Positions 17,071-26,040 of a DNA stretch of 64,000 nt are shown one piece after another; within the stretch, counting starts at the first letter, position 1, and each line of letters opens with the position of its first letter. Origin of the DNA: Haloferula helveola (GTDB lineage Bacteria > Verrucomicrobiota > Verrucomicrobiia > Verrucomicrobiales > Akkermansiaceae); the NCBI RefSeq assembly GCF_037076345.1, contig NZ_AP024702.1, positions 3,100,001-3,164,000 of the forward strand. The letters are read 5' to 3'. The notes beneath the pieces are model-generated. The model ran no database searches, was not told the DNA's origin, and saw only the letters and a program-made list of their open reading frames with translations. Position numbers and translations under genes: made by a program.

Positions 17071-19116
17071 CTATCCGCGTGAGATGGCGGGGTCGGTGTC
17101 GATTTCCTCGATCCTCGGACGGAGGTTGGCATGGGGGCCGGTGAGGTCGGGGTCGGTCTCGACGACCTTGTCCGCCAAGGCCCGGGCCTCGCGCAGCAGA
17201 GCCGTGTCGGCGAGGAAGTCGGGGAAGCGGAACTCGCCCATTCCGCTCTGCATTGTGCCGAGCACGTTTCCCGGGCCACGGATCCGCAGGTCCTCTTCGG
17301 CGATGACGAACCCGTCCGAAGTCTTCTCCATGACCTGCAGCTTCTCGAGCGCGTCGGGGCTCTTCCCGTCGGTCAGCAGGATGCAGTAGCTCTTGTGCTC
17401 ACCGCGACCGATCCGTCCCCGCAGCTGGTGGAGCTGGGCCAGGCCGAAGCGTTCGGCGTGGTGGATGATCATCAGGTTCGCATTGGGGACATCGACACCG
17501 ACCTCGATCACCGAGGTCGCGACAAGCGCGTCGATCTCGTGATCTCGGAATCGTCGCATCACCGATTCCTTCTCCTCGGCATCCACCTTGCCGTGAAGCA
17601 GGCCGACTTCGAACTTCGACAGCCGCTTGGCCCATTTCTCGTGGGCGACCGTTGCGGCCTCCGCCTTGAGCTTCTCACTCTCCTCCACCAGCGGATACAC
17701 GAGGTAGGCCTGACGCCCGCTCTCGAGCTGGTCCTTCACGAAACGGTTGAGGTCGGTCTGCTTCGGATTGGTCCGCAGCGCGGTGACCATCTTGCCGCGG
17801 CCCGCCGGTCGTTCGTCGAGGATCGAGACGTCGAGGTCGCCGTAGATCGTCATCGTCAATGTCCGCGGAATCGGCGTGGCGGTCATCACCAGGACGTCGG
17901 GCGTGGTGCCCTGCTCGATCAGCCGGCCGCGCTGCATCACGCCGAACTTGTGCTGCTCGTCGATCACCACGAGGCCGAGGTTGCTGAAGAGTTCGTCGTC
18001 GTAGAGCAGGGCGTGGGTGCCGATGACGATCTGCGGCGCACCGTCGAGCTCGATGTGGGTGCTTTCCTGGCGATCGGCGGTGCGCAGCGCGACCCGCACG
18101 CCGAGCGGCTCGAGCCATTTCCGGAAGGTGAGGAAGTGCTGCTCGGCGAGGATCTGGGTGGGCGCCATCAGCGCGGCCTGCACGCCGGAGTCGATGGCCA
18201 GCAGCATGCTCGCCATGGCCACGAAGGTTTTGCCCGATCCGACGTCGCCCTGCAGCAGCCGGTTCATCGGTCGCGGCGTGCGGAGGTCGCCGAGAATCTC
18301 CCGGATCGACCGTTTCTGGGCATCGGTCAGATCGAAGGGCAGGCTCTCGTAGAACCGGGTGAGGAGCTCGGTCTTTTTCCCGAGCACGCGGCCATTGCGC
18401 CGATCGTGCCGCTGTCTGCGCCAGACGACCTGGAGCTGGACGCCGAAGAACTCCTCAAGCGCGAACCGCCGCCGGGCGGCGTCGGCTTGCTCGATCGATT
18501 CGGGAAAGTGGACCTCGCGGTAGGCTTCGTGCCGAGGGTAGGTCGGATCGACGTCGAATTCCGGTGCTAGCGTCGCGGGATCGACAGCATCGAGCATGAG
18601 ATACTGGATCTCCCGTAGCCGGCGCTGGTTGATTCCGGAAACGTTGCCGTAGACGGGCACGATCCGCTCGAGGTGGATCGAGGGTCCGGAGTCGTCGCGG
18701 ATCACCTCGAAGTCGGGGTGGTCGATGACGATCCGTCCTTGGAAGTCCTTCGGCTTGCCGTGCAGGATGACCTCCTGTCCCGCGGCCAGAACCTTGCTCA
18801 GGTAAGGCATGTTGAACCACCGGCAGGTGAGGGTGGATGGACCCATGGCGGAGCCCGAGGTATCGGCCACCACCGCCTCATAGAATCGGACTCGCGGGCC
18901 GAAGCGGTTCCGCGTGTCGATGACCTGTCCGCGGATGCAAACCGGCGCGCCGCCGGGCGAGGCGGGGAAGGCATCGAAGCGTCGTCGGTCCTCGTAGCGC
19001 CGGGGCAGACGATCGAGGAGCTGGCGCGGTGTTTTCAGTCCGGCCGATGCCAGTGCGAGGACTTCCTTCGCCTGGAGGAAGTCGGCAGCGGCGAGATCGG
19101 AGTCGGCCGGGATCAC
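17071..19116 (-). CDS. recG: ATP-dependent DNA helicase RecG
   Basis: About 681 residues from a GTG at 19116, close to the usual ~690; ATG at 19251 would add 45 residues that run into a dispersed repeat. Remodels stalled forks and Holliday junctions. N-terminal wedge region (LLDRLPRRYEDRR is the family start), Walker A GDVGSGKT, a DEQHKFGV box (DEQH rather than DEAH), TATPIPRTL, motif VI QLRGRIGRGEHKSYC and the C-terminal TRG-like region GPGNVLGTMQSG. Single gene on the minus strand. Confidence 0.95.
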   Translation of the reverse strand: MIPADSDLAAADFLQAKEVLALASAGLKTPRQLLDRLPRRYEDRRRFDAFPASPGGAPVCIRGQVIDTRNRFGPRVRFYEAVVADTSGSAMGPSTLTCRWFNMPYLSKVLAAGQEVILHGKPKDFQGRIVIDHPDFEVIRDDSGPSIHLERIVPVYGNVSGINQRRLREIQYLMLDAVDPATLAPEFDVDPTYPRHEAYREVHFPESIEQADAARRRFALEEFFGVQLQVVWRRQRHDRRNGRVLGKKTELLTRFYESLPFDLTDAQKRSIREILGDLRTPRPMNRLLQGDVGSGKTFVAMASMLLAIDSGVQAALMAPTQILAEQHFLTFRKWLEPLGVRVALRTADRQESTHIELDGAPQIVIGTHALLYDDELFSNLGLVVIDEQHKFGVMQRGRLIEQGTTPDVLVMTATPIPRTLTMTIYGDLDVSILDERPAGRGKMVTALRTNPKQTDLNRFVKDQLESGRQAYLVYPLVEESEKLKAEAATVAHEKWAKRLSKFEVGLLHGKVDAEEKESVMRRFRDHEIDALVATSVIEVGVDVPNANLMIIHHAERFGLAQLHQLRGRIGRGEHKSYCILLTDGKSPDALEKLQVMEKTSDGFVIAEEDLRIRGPGNVLGTMQSGMGEFRFPDFLADTALLREARALADKVVETDPDLTGPHANLRPRIEEIDTDPAISRG

Positions 19117-19204
19117 CGGTTCAGTGAAGGAGGAACCGACCGAAAGACCAAGTGCGGAGGTGGGAGTGGAGCGCCTTGCTCCAACCGCATGGATCTCCGA
19201 CAAA

Positions 19205-19298
19205 GGTAGGGACAAGCGCCCTCGCTTGTCCGCTGCATGAAGAAAGGCCACGGCCGTCGCGGCGGATCACGGACGACCGGGGGCGGCCGTCCCTACCT
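19205..19298. repeat. Inverted repeat pair upstream of recG
   Basis: Left AGGTAGGGAC with an internal hairpin GACAAGCG...CGCTTGTC; right GTCCCTACCT preceded by a GGGGGCGGCC block. The two outer 10-mers are exact reverse complements. A dispersed-repeat look; no coding signal in 19117-19355. Confidence 0.6.
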
Positions 19299-19355
19299 GA
19301 CGAGGCTCCGGGGCGAGCCGAAGCTCGCGGTCCAATTCAGTCCAAGCCCATCGCC

Positions 19356-20750
19356 TCAGCCGGGATCGACCTCGAGCGAGTCCTCGTCATCGAGGTCGAT
19401 CGCGACCCGGCCGCTCGGGTCGGCGACCACCTTGCCCTGGATGTAGAGCCGCTTGCCGATGTGCTTCTTCAATTCCTCTTCGGTGAAGATGCCCAGATCG
19501 GTGCGGTAGCGGGCGCAGATGGCATCCGGTTCGCGGGTCGAGCCGAATTCGAGGTAGAGCGTTTTGCCGGAATCGCTCGCCCGCACCTGGTAGAGGCGGA
19601 CGCCGAGGCGCGCCCGCTTTCCGATGCTGCCACGGAGCTGTCGGCCGACCTCGATCAGTTTGGCATCGAGTTCCGGCGGCGCCTGTCCGGCACTGCCGTC
19701 CTCGGGAAGGCGGGCGATCTCCGCGACCTCTTCGGCCATCGCGGCGGCCCTTGCCGATGCGATCTCGGCGGGGGAGAGCTCCTTCTCCGCCTTGATCTCC
19801 TCCGGGGCGGCCTCCACGGGAGCGGGAGGGCCGTTGTCGAGAATCTTCACGACCGGCGGCGCTGGCTCGGTCCGCGGGCGTGTGGCTTGCCAGAAAATGA
19901 ACCCGAGTGCGGCCACGGTCAGGACACCGGCGACGATCCACGGCCACCAGTTGGTCGAGTGCCTGAGCTGGATGGGCTGCGGCGGGTCGGTCTGGGCGGG
20001 AATGGTCGCGTGGGCCGGCGAAATGGGGCCTGGATTCGCAGGGGGCGTCGCTTTCGGCACCTCGACCAAGGACGCCACTCCGTGGTGCAGCGCGTAGCGG
20101 GCCTGCTCAAGGCTCCAGACGTCGGGATCCTTCCGCAGCGCCTTGATCCATGCTCCGAGCCCCTCTCCGGAGGAATCGGAGAGCATCCGGCGGTTCCAGC
20201 CGGTCGCTTCCTCGGCCATTTGCAGGATCGGCCTCAGTCCCTGCCGGGAGTCGGCCTCACCGAGCCAGCGCAAGGGCGAGATCCAGAAGGTCACCTGCCG
20301 TTCCTGATCACTCGGGCCAAGAATGATCGAGTCGGCCCCGGTTTCGATCCAGACGGACTCCTCCTTGAAAGTCTCCGAGAGCACCTGACAGGTCTCCAGA
20401 GCGAGGTCGATCAGGGCTTTGGCGGAGGGCGGACTCAGCGGGCGTTCGCGCAGCCTCTCGATCAGCGGTCGGCCTTCGATCCACTCGGTGACGAGGAAAG
20501 GCATGCCGTCGACCGGGTCGGTGCCGCCGTCGAGGACATTGCGCAGCGCCGGGTGGGAAACGCTCATCAGGCGCCGGACCGCGATTTCGTAGGCCGTCCG
20601 TTCCTCATCGACCAAGCCCCCGCCGTCGGCGCCGAACGGAAAGAAGCGCCGCAGCACGACCTCGCGCCCCGTTTCCCGGTCCTCGGCATGGAAAACCACA
20701 CCGGTCCCGTCCTGGGCAAGGATGTCGAAAATCTCGTAGCGGCCGCTCAC
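19356..20750 (-). CDS. Membrane pseudokinase with C-terminal unknown domain
   Basis: 464 residues. Residues 1-~220 follow a Ser/Thr kinase fold outline: YEIFDILAQDGTGVVFHAED (glycine loop), VVLRRFFPF where the ATP lysine should be, HPALRNVLDGG and LVTEWIEGRPL. The HRD catalytic loop and DFG are not present (the corresponding stretch is IETGADSIILGP), so it is a predicted pseudokinase. A proline-rich linker, one TM helix (~266-288), and an outside domain with charged coil and a final ~80-residue part (LYIQGKVVADPSGRVAIDLDDED) resembling an OB-type fold. Function unknown. Confidence 0.7.
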   Translation of the reverse strand: MSGRYEIFDILAQDGTGVVFHAEDRETGREVVLRRFFPFGADGGGLVDEERTAYEIAVRRLMSVSHPALRNVLDGGTDPVDGMPFLVTEWIEGRPLIERLRERPLSPPSAKALIDLALETCQVLSETFKEESVWIETGADSIILGPSDQERQVTFWISPLRWLGEADSRQGLRPILQMAEEATGWNRRMLSDSSGEGLGAWIKALRKDPDVWSLEQARYALHHGVASLVEVPKATPPANPGPISPAHATIPAQTDPPQPIQLRHSTNWWPWIVAGVLTVAALGFIFWQATRPRTEPAPPVVKILDNGPPAPVEAAPEEIKAEKELSPAEIASARAAAMAEEVAEIARLPEDGSAGQAPPELDAKLIEVGRQLRGSIGKRARLGVRLYQVRASDSGKTLYLEFGSTREPDAICARYRTDLGIFTEEELKKHIGKRLYIQGKVVADPSGRVAIDLDDEDSLEVDPG

Positions 20751-20812
20751 GTTTCCGAATCCCTAGCAGACAAGCGGGCGGGGGTGCAATGCCGCGAACC
20801 GGATCCGGTTTC

Positions 20813-21181
20813 TCACGCCAGAGCCATCCCGGCCATGCAGATCCCGAAGAAAAGCGCCAATCCCACCGACACTTGGGCGATCGGGTAGCCGAGAATCATC
20901 AGGACGGCTCCGGTTCCCTGAAAACGGCGGTTCACCACTTGCCCGAATTTGACCCAGCAGATGATCCCGCTGATCCAGAACAGCTGGAGTCCGCCGATGG
21001 CGAAGGATTCGATGATCCCCCCGTGCGGGATACCGAATTCCGGGAGGAGCATCAGAATTACCGAGGCGACGAGAAAACCCTGGGGCAGGAGCAGGCTCAA
21101 CCAGAGCTTGCCGGTCTCGATCTTGGGAGGAGGTGGAGGGAGCCCGGGAGGGGAGGAATCGGAGCTGCCGGCGGGATCCAT
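20813..21181 (-). CDS. Small three-TM membrane protein
   Basis: 122 residues: a Pro-rich cytoplasmic N terminus (GLPPPPPK) followed by three hydrophobic segments (LWLSLLLPQGFLVASVILMLL; ESFAIGGLQLFWISGIICW; GAVLMILGYPIAQVSVGLALFFG region). Not recognised. Divergent from lepA, upstream of the pseudokinase gene (62 bases), and could be cotranscribed with it. Confidence 0.6.
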   Translation of the reverse strand: MDPAGSSDSSPPGLPPPPPKIETGKLWLSLLLPQGFLVASVILMLLPEFGIPHGGIIESFAIGGLQLFWISGIICWVKFGQVVNRRFQGTGAVLMILGYPIAQVSVGLALFFGICMAGMALA

Positions 21182-21315
21182 CGGGGTCGAAGATGGAGGC
21201 TCCGGAGCAGCGGGGTCGAGCCCGCTTCTCCAGTCGCATCCCTTTCTTTTTCCGTGCGTTCCGTGTATTCCGTGGTTTTCATCCGCCGCGCCCGACCGGG
21301 TGCCTCCGACCGCCC

Positions 21316-23115
21316 ATGTCCACCGAGCTCACACGCAACTTCTCGATCATCGCCCACATCGATCACGGCAAGACGACCCTGTCGGATCGTCTGTTGGAGT
21401 TTACCCAGACGATTTCCGAGAGGCAGAAGCAGGACCAGCTGCTCGATGCGATGGATCTTGAGCGTGAAAAGGGGATCACCATCAAAAGCCACCCGGTGGC
21501 GATGGAGTACAAGGCGCAGGACGGAAAGACGTACCGCCTGAACCTCCTCGATACCCCCGGGCACGTCGATTTCTCCTACGAGGTGGCCCGCTCTCTGGCG
21601 GCCTGCGAGGGAGCGATCCTGATGATCGACGCGGCGCAGGGCGTTGAGGCCCAGACGATGGCGAACCTGCATCTGGCGATGAACCAGAACCTCACCATCA
21701 TCCCGGTACTCAACAAGATCGACCTGCCGGCGGCCGACGTCGACAAATGCAAGCAGCAACTCGAAGACATCCTCGCGATTCCGGCGGAGGAGGCGATTCC
21801 GGCCTCGGCGAAGAATGGAATCGGCATCGAGGATATTCTCGAAGCCGTGGTCGCGCGGGTTCCGGCACCGACCGAGAATCCGGACAAGCTGCTTCGGGCG
21901 ACGGTGTTCGACTCGGTCTATGACGCCTTCCGGGGAGTGATTTCCTACGTGCGGGTGTTCTCGGGCAAAATCCAGAAGCGCCAGAGGGTGAAGCTTTTCG
22001 CGACCGGCAAGACTTATGAGGTCAAGGAGATCGGGGTGTTCACGCCGAAGATGACCCAGCGCGACGAGCTGGTGGCGGGAGATGTCGGATACGTCATCTG
22101 CAACATGAAGTCGGCCGACGAGGCGAAGATCGGCGACACGCTGACCGACTCGACCCATCCGTGCTCCGAGCCGCTGCCGGGCTACAAGGAGATCCAGCCG
22201 ATGGTGTTCTCCGGGATTTATCCGGTCGACAGCTCCGACTACGAGGGGCTGAAGATGGCGATGGGCAAGCTGCAGATCAACGACGCGGCCTTTACCTACA
22301 TGTCGGAAAGCTCGACGGCGCTCGGGTTCGGTTTCCGCTGCGGATTCCTCGGCCTACTGCACATGGAAATCATCCAGGAGCGGTTGCGGCGCGAGTTCAA
22401 CATGGACGTCATTTCGACCTATCCGTCGGTCATCTACAAGGTGACGAGGACCGATGGCGAGGAGATGATCGTCGACAATCCGTCCTTCCTTCCCGAGCCG
22501 CAGGAGATCCAGGAGATCCGCGAGCCGATGGTGAGGATCTTCATCATGATTCCCGGTGAGTTCATCGGCGACATCATGGCGCTGGTGATGGAGAAGCGCG
22601 GCGACGTGACGCACACCGAAACGATCGACGAAACCCGGGTCATGCTGACCTGCGAGGTTCCGCTTTCCGAGATTCTCGTCGACTTCAACGACCGTATGAA
22701 GTCGATGACCCGCGGCTATGGCTCGATGGATTACGAGCACTGCGGCTACCGGCCCGCCAAGATGGTCAAGATGGACATGCTGATCGCCGGCGAGCCGGTG
22801 GAGGCATTCTCGACCATCGTCCACCGCGACAAGGCGGAGAGCTACGGTCGCGCGCTGGCGATCCGGTTGAAGGACGTCATTCCGCAGCAGCTCTTCGTCG
22901 TCGCGATCCAGGCCTGCATCGGCGGCAAGATCATTGCCTCCGAGCGCATTTCCGCGATGCGCAAGAACGTGACCGCCAAGTGCTACGGCGGTGATATCAC
23001 CCGGAAGCGCAAGCTGCTTGAGAAGCAGAAGAAGGGTAAGGAGAAGATGAAGGCCTTCGGCAAGGTGAGCATTCCCCAGGAGGCGTTCATCAAGGTGCTG
23101 AAGTCCGGAGACTGA
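21316..23115 (+). CDS. lepA: Elongation factor 4 (LepA) back-translocating GTPase
   Basis: 599 residues, exactly family size, from ATG 21316 (MSTELTRNFSIIAHIDHGKTT). G1 AHIDHGKTT, G3 DTPGHVDF, G4 NKIDLP. Ends in the LepA-specific C-terminal domain (GKIIASERISAMRKNVTAKCYGG... split here: KCYGGDITRKRKLLEKQKKGK). Acts on ribosomes to reverse or reset translocation. No lepB downstream. Confidence 0.97.
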   Translation: MSTELTRNFSIIAHIDHGKTTLSDRLLEFTQTISERQKQDQLLDAMDLEREKGITIKSHPVAMEYKAQDGKTYRLNLLDTPGHVDFSYEVARSLAACEGAILMIDAAQGVEAQTMANLHLAMNQNLTIIPVLNKIDLPAADVDKCKQQLEDILAIPAEEAIPASAKNGIGIEDILEAVVARVPAPTENPDKLLRATVFDSVYDAFRGVISYVRVFSGKIQKRQRVKLFATGKTYEVKEIGVFTPKMTQRDELVAGDVGYVICNMKSADEAKIGDTLTDSTHPCSEPLPGYKEIQPMVFSGIYPVDSSDYEGLKMAMGKLQINDAAFTYMSESSTALGFGFRCGFLGLLHMEIIQERLRREFNMDVISTYPSVIYKVTRTDGEEMIVDNPSFLPEPQEIQEIREPMVRIFIMIPGEFIGDIMALVMEKRGDVTHTETIDETRVMLTCEVPLSEILVDFNDRMKSMTRGYGSMDYEHCGYRPAKMVKMDMLIAGEPVEAFSTIVHRDKAESYGRALAIRLKDVIPQQLFVVAIQACIGGKIIASERISAMRKNVTAKCYGGDITRKRKLLEKQKKGKEKMKAFGKVSIPQEAFIKVLKSGD

Positions 23116-23349
23116 GCGCCGGATGGGGCGTGGCGGGGTGCAAGCTGCATCCGGGCCGTTACGATCTGCACCTTTGGTGGGATCGGGTGTGTCAACGGCG
23201 CATTTTTTCGCATCTGGGCGGCTGGATGGTTCTCAGTCGGTTGTGATGGAAATTTGGGCCGTCCGCCGTCGCGGAACGGGTCTTGCGATGAGTGAGATGT
23301 CCTTGGCGGGAGGTTCGCTTCCGTCCGGGCCGAACCAGAACCAAACGCA

Positions 23350-24003
23350 ATGATGAAGACTCGAAACACACTTCTTACTCTCGCCCTCGCGACAGCCATT
23401 CCCGCGGCTCTTGCCGACGAGAAGCCGAGCGAGAACACGACCGGCAATCCTGCCCAGTCCACCGGACCGGCCACGGAGAAGGTCGAAACTCCGAATCCGA
23501 CCGACCAACCGACCGGCGCCCGCGAGGTGCGCAAGGGTGGTGCTCCGGGCAAGTCGGTGTATCAGACCAAGCGCGACACGGTCGATGCTGACGGCACCAT
23601 CGCCGAGGCCCTCCGTGACGCGGAAAACTTCACGATCCTGAAGAAGGCGATCGAGGCCGCAGGTCTTGAAGACACGCTCGATTCCGAAGGACCGTTCACG
23701 GTGTTCGCACCGACCGACGAAGCCTTTGAGAAGATCCCGACCGAAACGCTCGACGAGTGGCTGAAGCCGGAAAACAAGGAGCAACTCCGTGCGGTGCTTC
23801 TCGGCCATGTTGCCACCGGCGAATTGAATTCGAACGCGATCAGTGCCGGACAAGTGACTTCCGCCAACAGCGACAAGCTCACCCTCACCGTCGGTGACGG
23901 CAAGGTGATGGTGAACGAAGCCATGGTCACCAAGACCGACATCGACGTCAGCAATGGCGTGATCCACGCGATCGACACCGTGATCATCCCTGAAGAGGAA
24001 TAA
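23350..24003 (+). CDS. Secreted fasciclin (FAS1) domain protein
   Basis: 217 residues. Signal peptide ending at ALA, a ~55-residue Pro/Thr-rich linker, then one FAS1 domain (~80-215) with both conserved blocks: GPFTVFAPTDEAFEKIP and NGVIHAIDTVIIP. FAS1 domains mediate adhesion or polymer binding. Single gene, followed by a terminator. 23116-23349 upstream contains no gene and presumably the promoter. Confidence 0.92.
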   Translation: MMKTRNTLLTLALATAIPAALADEKPSENTTGNPAQSTGPATEKVETPNPTDQPTGAREVRKGGAPGKSVYQTKRDTVDADGTIAEALRDAENFTILKKAIEAAGLEDTLDSEGPFTVFAPTDEAFEKIPTETLDEWLKPENKEQLRAVLLGHVATGELNSNAISAGQVTSANSDKLTLTVGDGKVMVNEAMVTKTDIDVSNGVIHAIDTVIIPEEE

Positions 24004-24038
24004 TTTCTTCTATCGTCGTCTGCGAATCAGACGAAGTG

Positions 24039-24071
24039 ACGCCCGCATCTCCGCGTGAGGTGCGGGCGTTT
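24039..24071 (+). terminator. Terminator after the FAS1 gene
   Basis: Stem ACGCCCGCA / TGCGGGCGT with a 13-base loop and TTT. A second smaller hairpin (TCGTCTG / CAGACGA) lies just before it. Confidence 0.8.
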
Positions 24072-24097
24072 CGTATACCCGCATGGCGCGAAACAGG

Positions 24098-24182
24098 GGT
24101 TCGTAGTTCCGCCTTTAGGCGGCTGCGGAGCCCACGAGGTGAAGCGGAGTCGGAAGACCGCCTGAAGGCGGAACTACGAACC
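24098..24182. repeat. Inverted REP pair (RAYT-linked family)
   Basis: GGTTCGTAGTTCCGCC... at 24098-24122 and its reverse complement at 24158-24182, 25 bases each with one mismatch (CCTTTAGG vs CCTGAAGG). Same core (GAACTACGAACC plus a CCGCC/GGCGG hairpin) as 6027-6458 and 35243-36133. It separates the FAS1 gene from the AAA+ gene stop at 24197. Confidence 0.9.
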
Positions 24183-24196
24183 ACCGGAGCGGGCCG

Positions 24197-26038
24197 TCAG
24201 ATGGAGAGTAGGGCCTTGGCGTGGCGGAGTTCGGTGTCGAAGTCCGGGCCCTTGAAGCGGTCGGGAACCAGCGCGGGGTAGCTGCTGGTTGAGGCGGCGA
24301 TGATCGACTGTGCCGCGCGCTTGCCGACAATGCCTTTCGAGGCCGACCAGGTTTCAAGCACGTCGGTCGGCCGGATGTCCGGGTTGTCGCGACGCGCGCT
24401 CTTCACCTCCCGGATCAGGAAGTCGAGGTCACGGTTGGAATACCAACCGGTCGCTTCGACGACCTGATCCAACTCCTCGCCCTCAAGCTCGATGCCGCGT
24501 CGGTGGAACATCGCCTTGAAGAACTCCTTCCGCTCGTCGCCCTCGAGATCGAAGATCGGAATCTGCTTCGGCGCGCGGCTCAGGACGTCGGGGTCGAGCA
24601 GGTCGGGGCGGGTGGTCATCAGGCACCAGATGACCTTCGAGAGCAGCCCCTTGTCGGACATCATCTTGATGATATTCGCCATTAGCCGCTTCTCGGTCTC
24701 GTGGGTGTCACCGGAATGGATGCTGCCGAAGGCGGCGTGGGCCTCATCGACGAGGATCGCGACCTTGCCGTAGATCTCGACGTAGCGCCGGACCATTTCG
24801 AAAAGCCGGTCGGTGCCGCCGAAGTCGGACGAGCGGATTTGCGAAAGCTCGATGACGATCCGCCCCGAGTCGGCGGCGTGGGCCTCGACGTTGAAAGTCT
24901 TGCCGACGCCATTCGGTCCCGAGACGACGAAGGCGGAGATCGCGGTGTCCGGGTCCTCGCAATCGCGGAAGATCCGTTTGATGGCATCGCGCGGCCCTTG
25001 GTAGCCGCACAGGTCGGCGTCGCCGTGGCGCGGGCGCTTGATCGTCACGACGCCGTCGAGCTGCGCCTTGAGCAATTCGTTGAGCAGTTCGTTCACGGCG
25101 TCGCGCGTGACCGGCTTGCCGGAGCGGGCCGACTCCTCGATGAGCGAGGAAATCGCGTTGAGTCCGAGGCCGGCTGACTCTTCGACGAAGTCATCGATCC
25201 CGTTTTCGAACTCGGGCGCGACCGACTCCGATTCCTTTTCCATCTCGGCGCTGCGGAACCGGACAAAGTGGCGCCGGGTGGCTTCGTCGGGGAAGCCGAC
25301 TTCCACGACCTGGCTTGACGGAAGTGAGTAGATCCGGGAGTTCAGCTCGGCGCGGGTGTCGGCAACCAGGATGGTGACGTGGCCGCCAGCATGGTAGCCG
25401 AGATCGCTGAGCCAGCTCAGCAGCGTGGCGAGACGGTTGCGGTCGAGTTCGGAGAGCTTGCCGAATTCCCCCGGCGGAAAGAACGCGCCGGCCAGACGAA
25501 CAATCGTGCACAGCGGCCGGACGAACTCACCGCGTTCCTGGGCGGCGCGGGCGAGCTCGGTGAGTTCACGCAGGAGGACGAGCGCGGCGCCGGGGCGCTG
25601 GCGGGTGCGGTCGAGCAATTGCTCCGGCGTCGGCGGTGCGGGCGCCTTTTTCGGTTCGGCCCGGCCGCGGAGGTGGCGGTTGACGATTTCCGATCCGAGA
25701 TCGATGAGGCCACCGAGGGTGTCGCCGTTGTCGCGCATCGGACGCATCCCGCCGGCCCAGCCGATGGCTTCGAACAGAGAGCGCCGCTGGTCGCTGTCGT
25801 AGAAGCCGACACCCAGCGCGAGGTCGAGCCGGACCATGGTGAACTTTTCCCCGAACGACTGGCAGAGCCTGTCCTCGAGGGGCGAGTAGTCGGGGCGCTC
25901 GCGATCGGGAAAGATGCCCATCACGTCGCCGGTGAGAACGAAGACGCGTTTGCCGCGATGCTTCACGCCGTCGACCAGCGCTTCCATGAAGGGAGGGGTC
26001 GGCCCGGGTGCGAGCGGCTTGGTATCGGCGGTATCCAT
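24197..26038 (-). CDS. Tandem AAA+ ATPase, degenerate first module (Vps4/p97-like layout)
   Basis: 613 residues. C-terminal AAA+ module: Walker A GPNGVGKT (~374-381), Walker B VAILVDEA (~426-433), sensor-1 region MTTRPDLLDP (~474-483) and a candidate arginine finger R488. The N-terminal part also looks AAA-like (FVLTGDVMG, VTILVADTRAELN, VEVGFPDEATRRHF) but has no P-loop, so it is predicted not to hydrolyse ATP. Last gene of the nine-gene operon, 2 bases after the ABC ATPase stop. With PspA upstream, this pairing resembles ESCRT-III with Vps4: a remodeller acting on PspA polymers is inferred. Confidence 0.8.
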   Translation of the reverse strand: MDTADTKPLAPGPTPPFMEALVDGVKHRGKRVFVLTGDVMGIFPDRERPDYSPLEDRLCQSFGEKFTMVRLDLALGVGFYDSDQRRSLFEAIGWAGGMRPMRDNGDTLGGLIDLGSEIVNRHLRGRAEPKKAPAPPTPEQLLDRTRQRPGAALVLLRELTELARAAQERGEFVRPLCTIVRLAGAFFPPGEFGKLSELDRNRLATLLSWLSDLGYHAGGHVTILVADTRAELNSRIYSLPSSQVVEVGFPDEATRRHFVRFRSAEMEKESESVAPEFENGIDDFVEESAGLGLNAISSLIEESARSGKPVTRDAVNELLNELLKAQLDGVVTIKRPRHGDADLCGYQGPRDAIKRIFRDCEDPDTAISAFVVSGPNGVGKTFNVEAHAADSGRIVIELSQIRSSDFGGTDRLFEMVRRYVEIYGKVAILVDEAHAAFGSIHSGDTHETEKRLMANIIKMMSDKGLLSKVIWCLMTTRPDLLDPDVLSRAPKQIPIFDLEGDERKEFFKAMFHRRGIELEGEELDQVVEATGWYSNRDLDFLIREVKSARRDNPDIRPTDVLETWSASKGIVGKRAAQSIIAASTSSYPALVPDRFKGPDFDTELRHAKALLSI

Positions 26039-26040
26039 GA

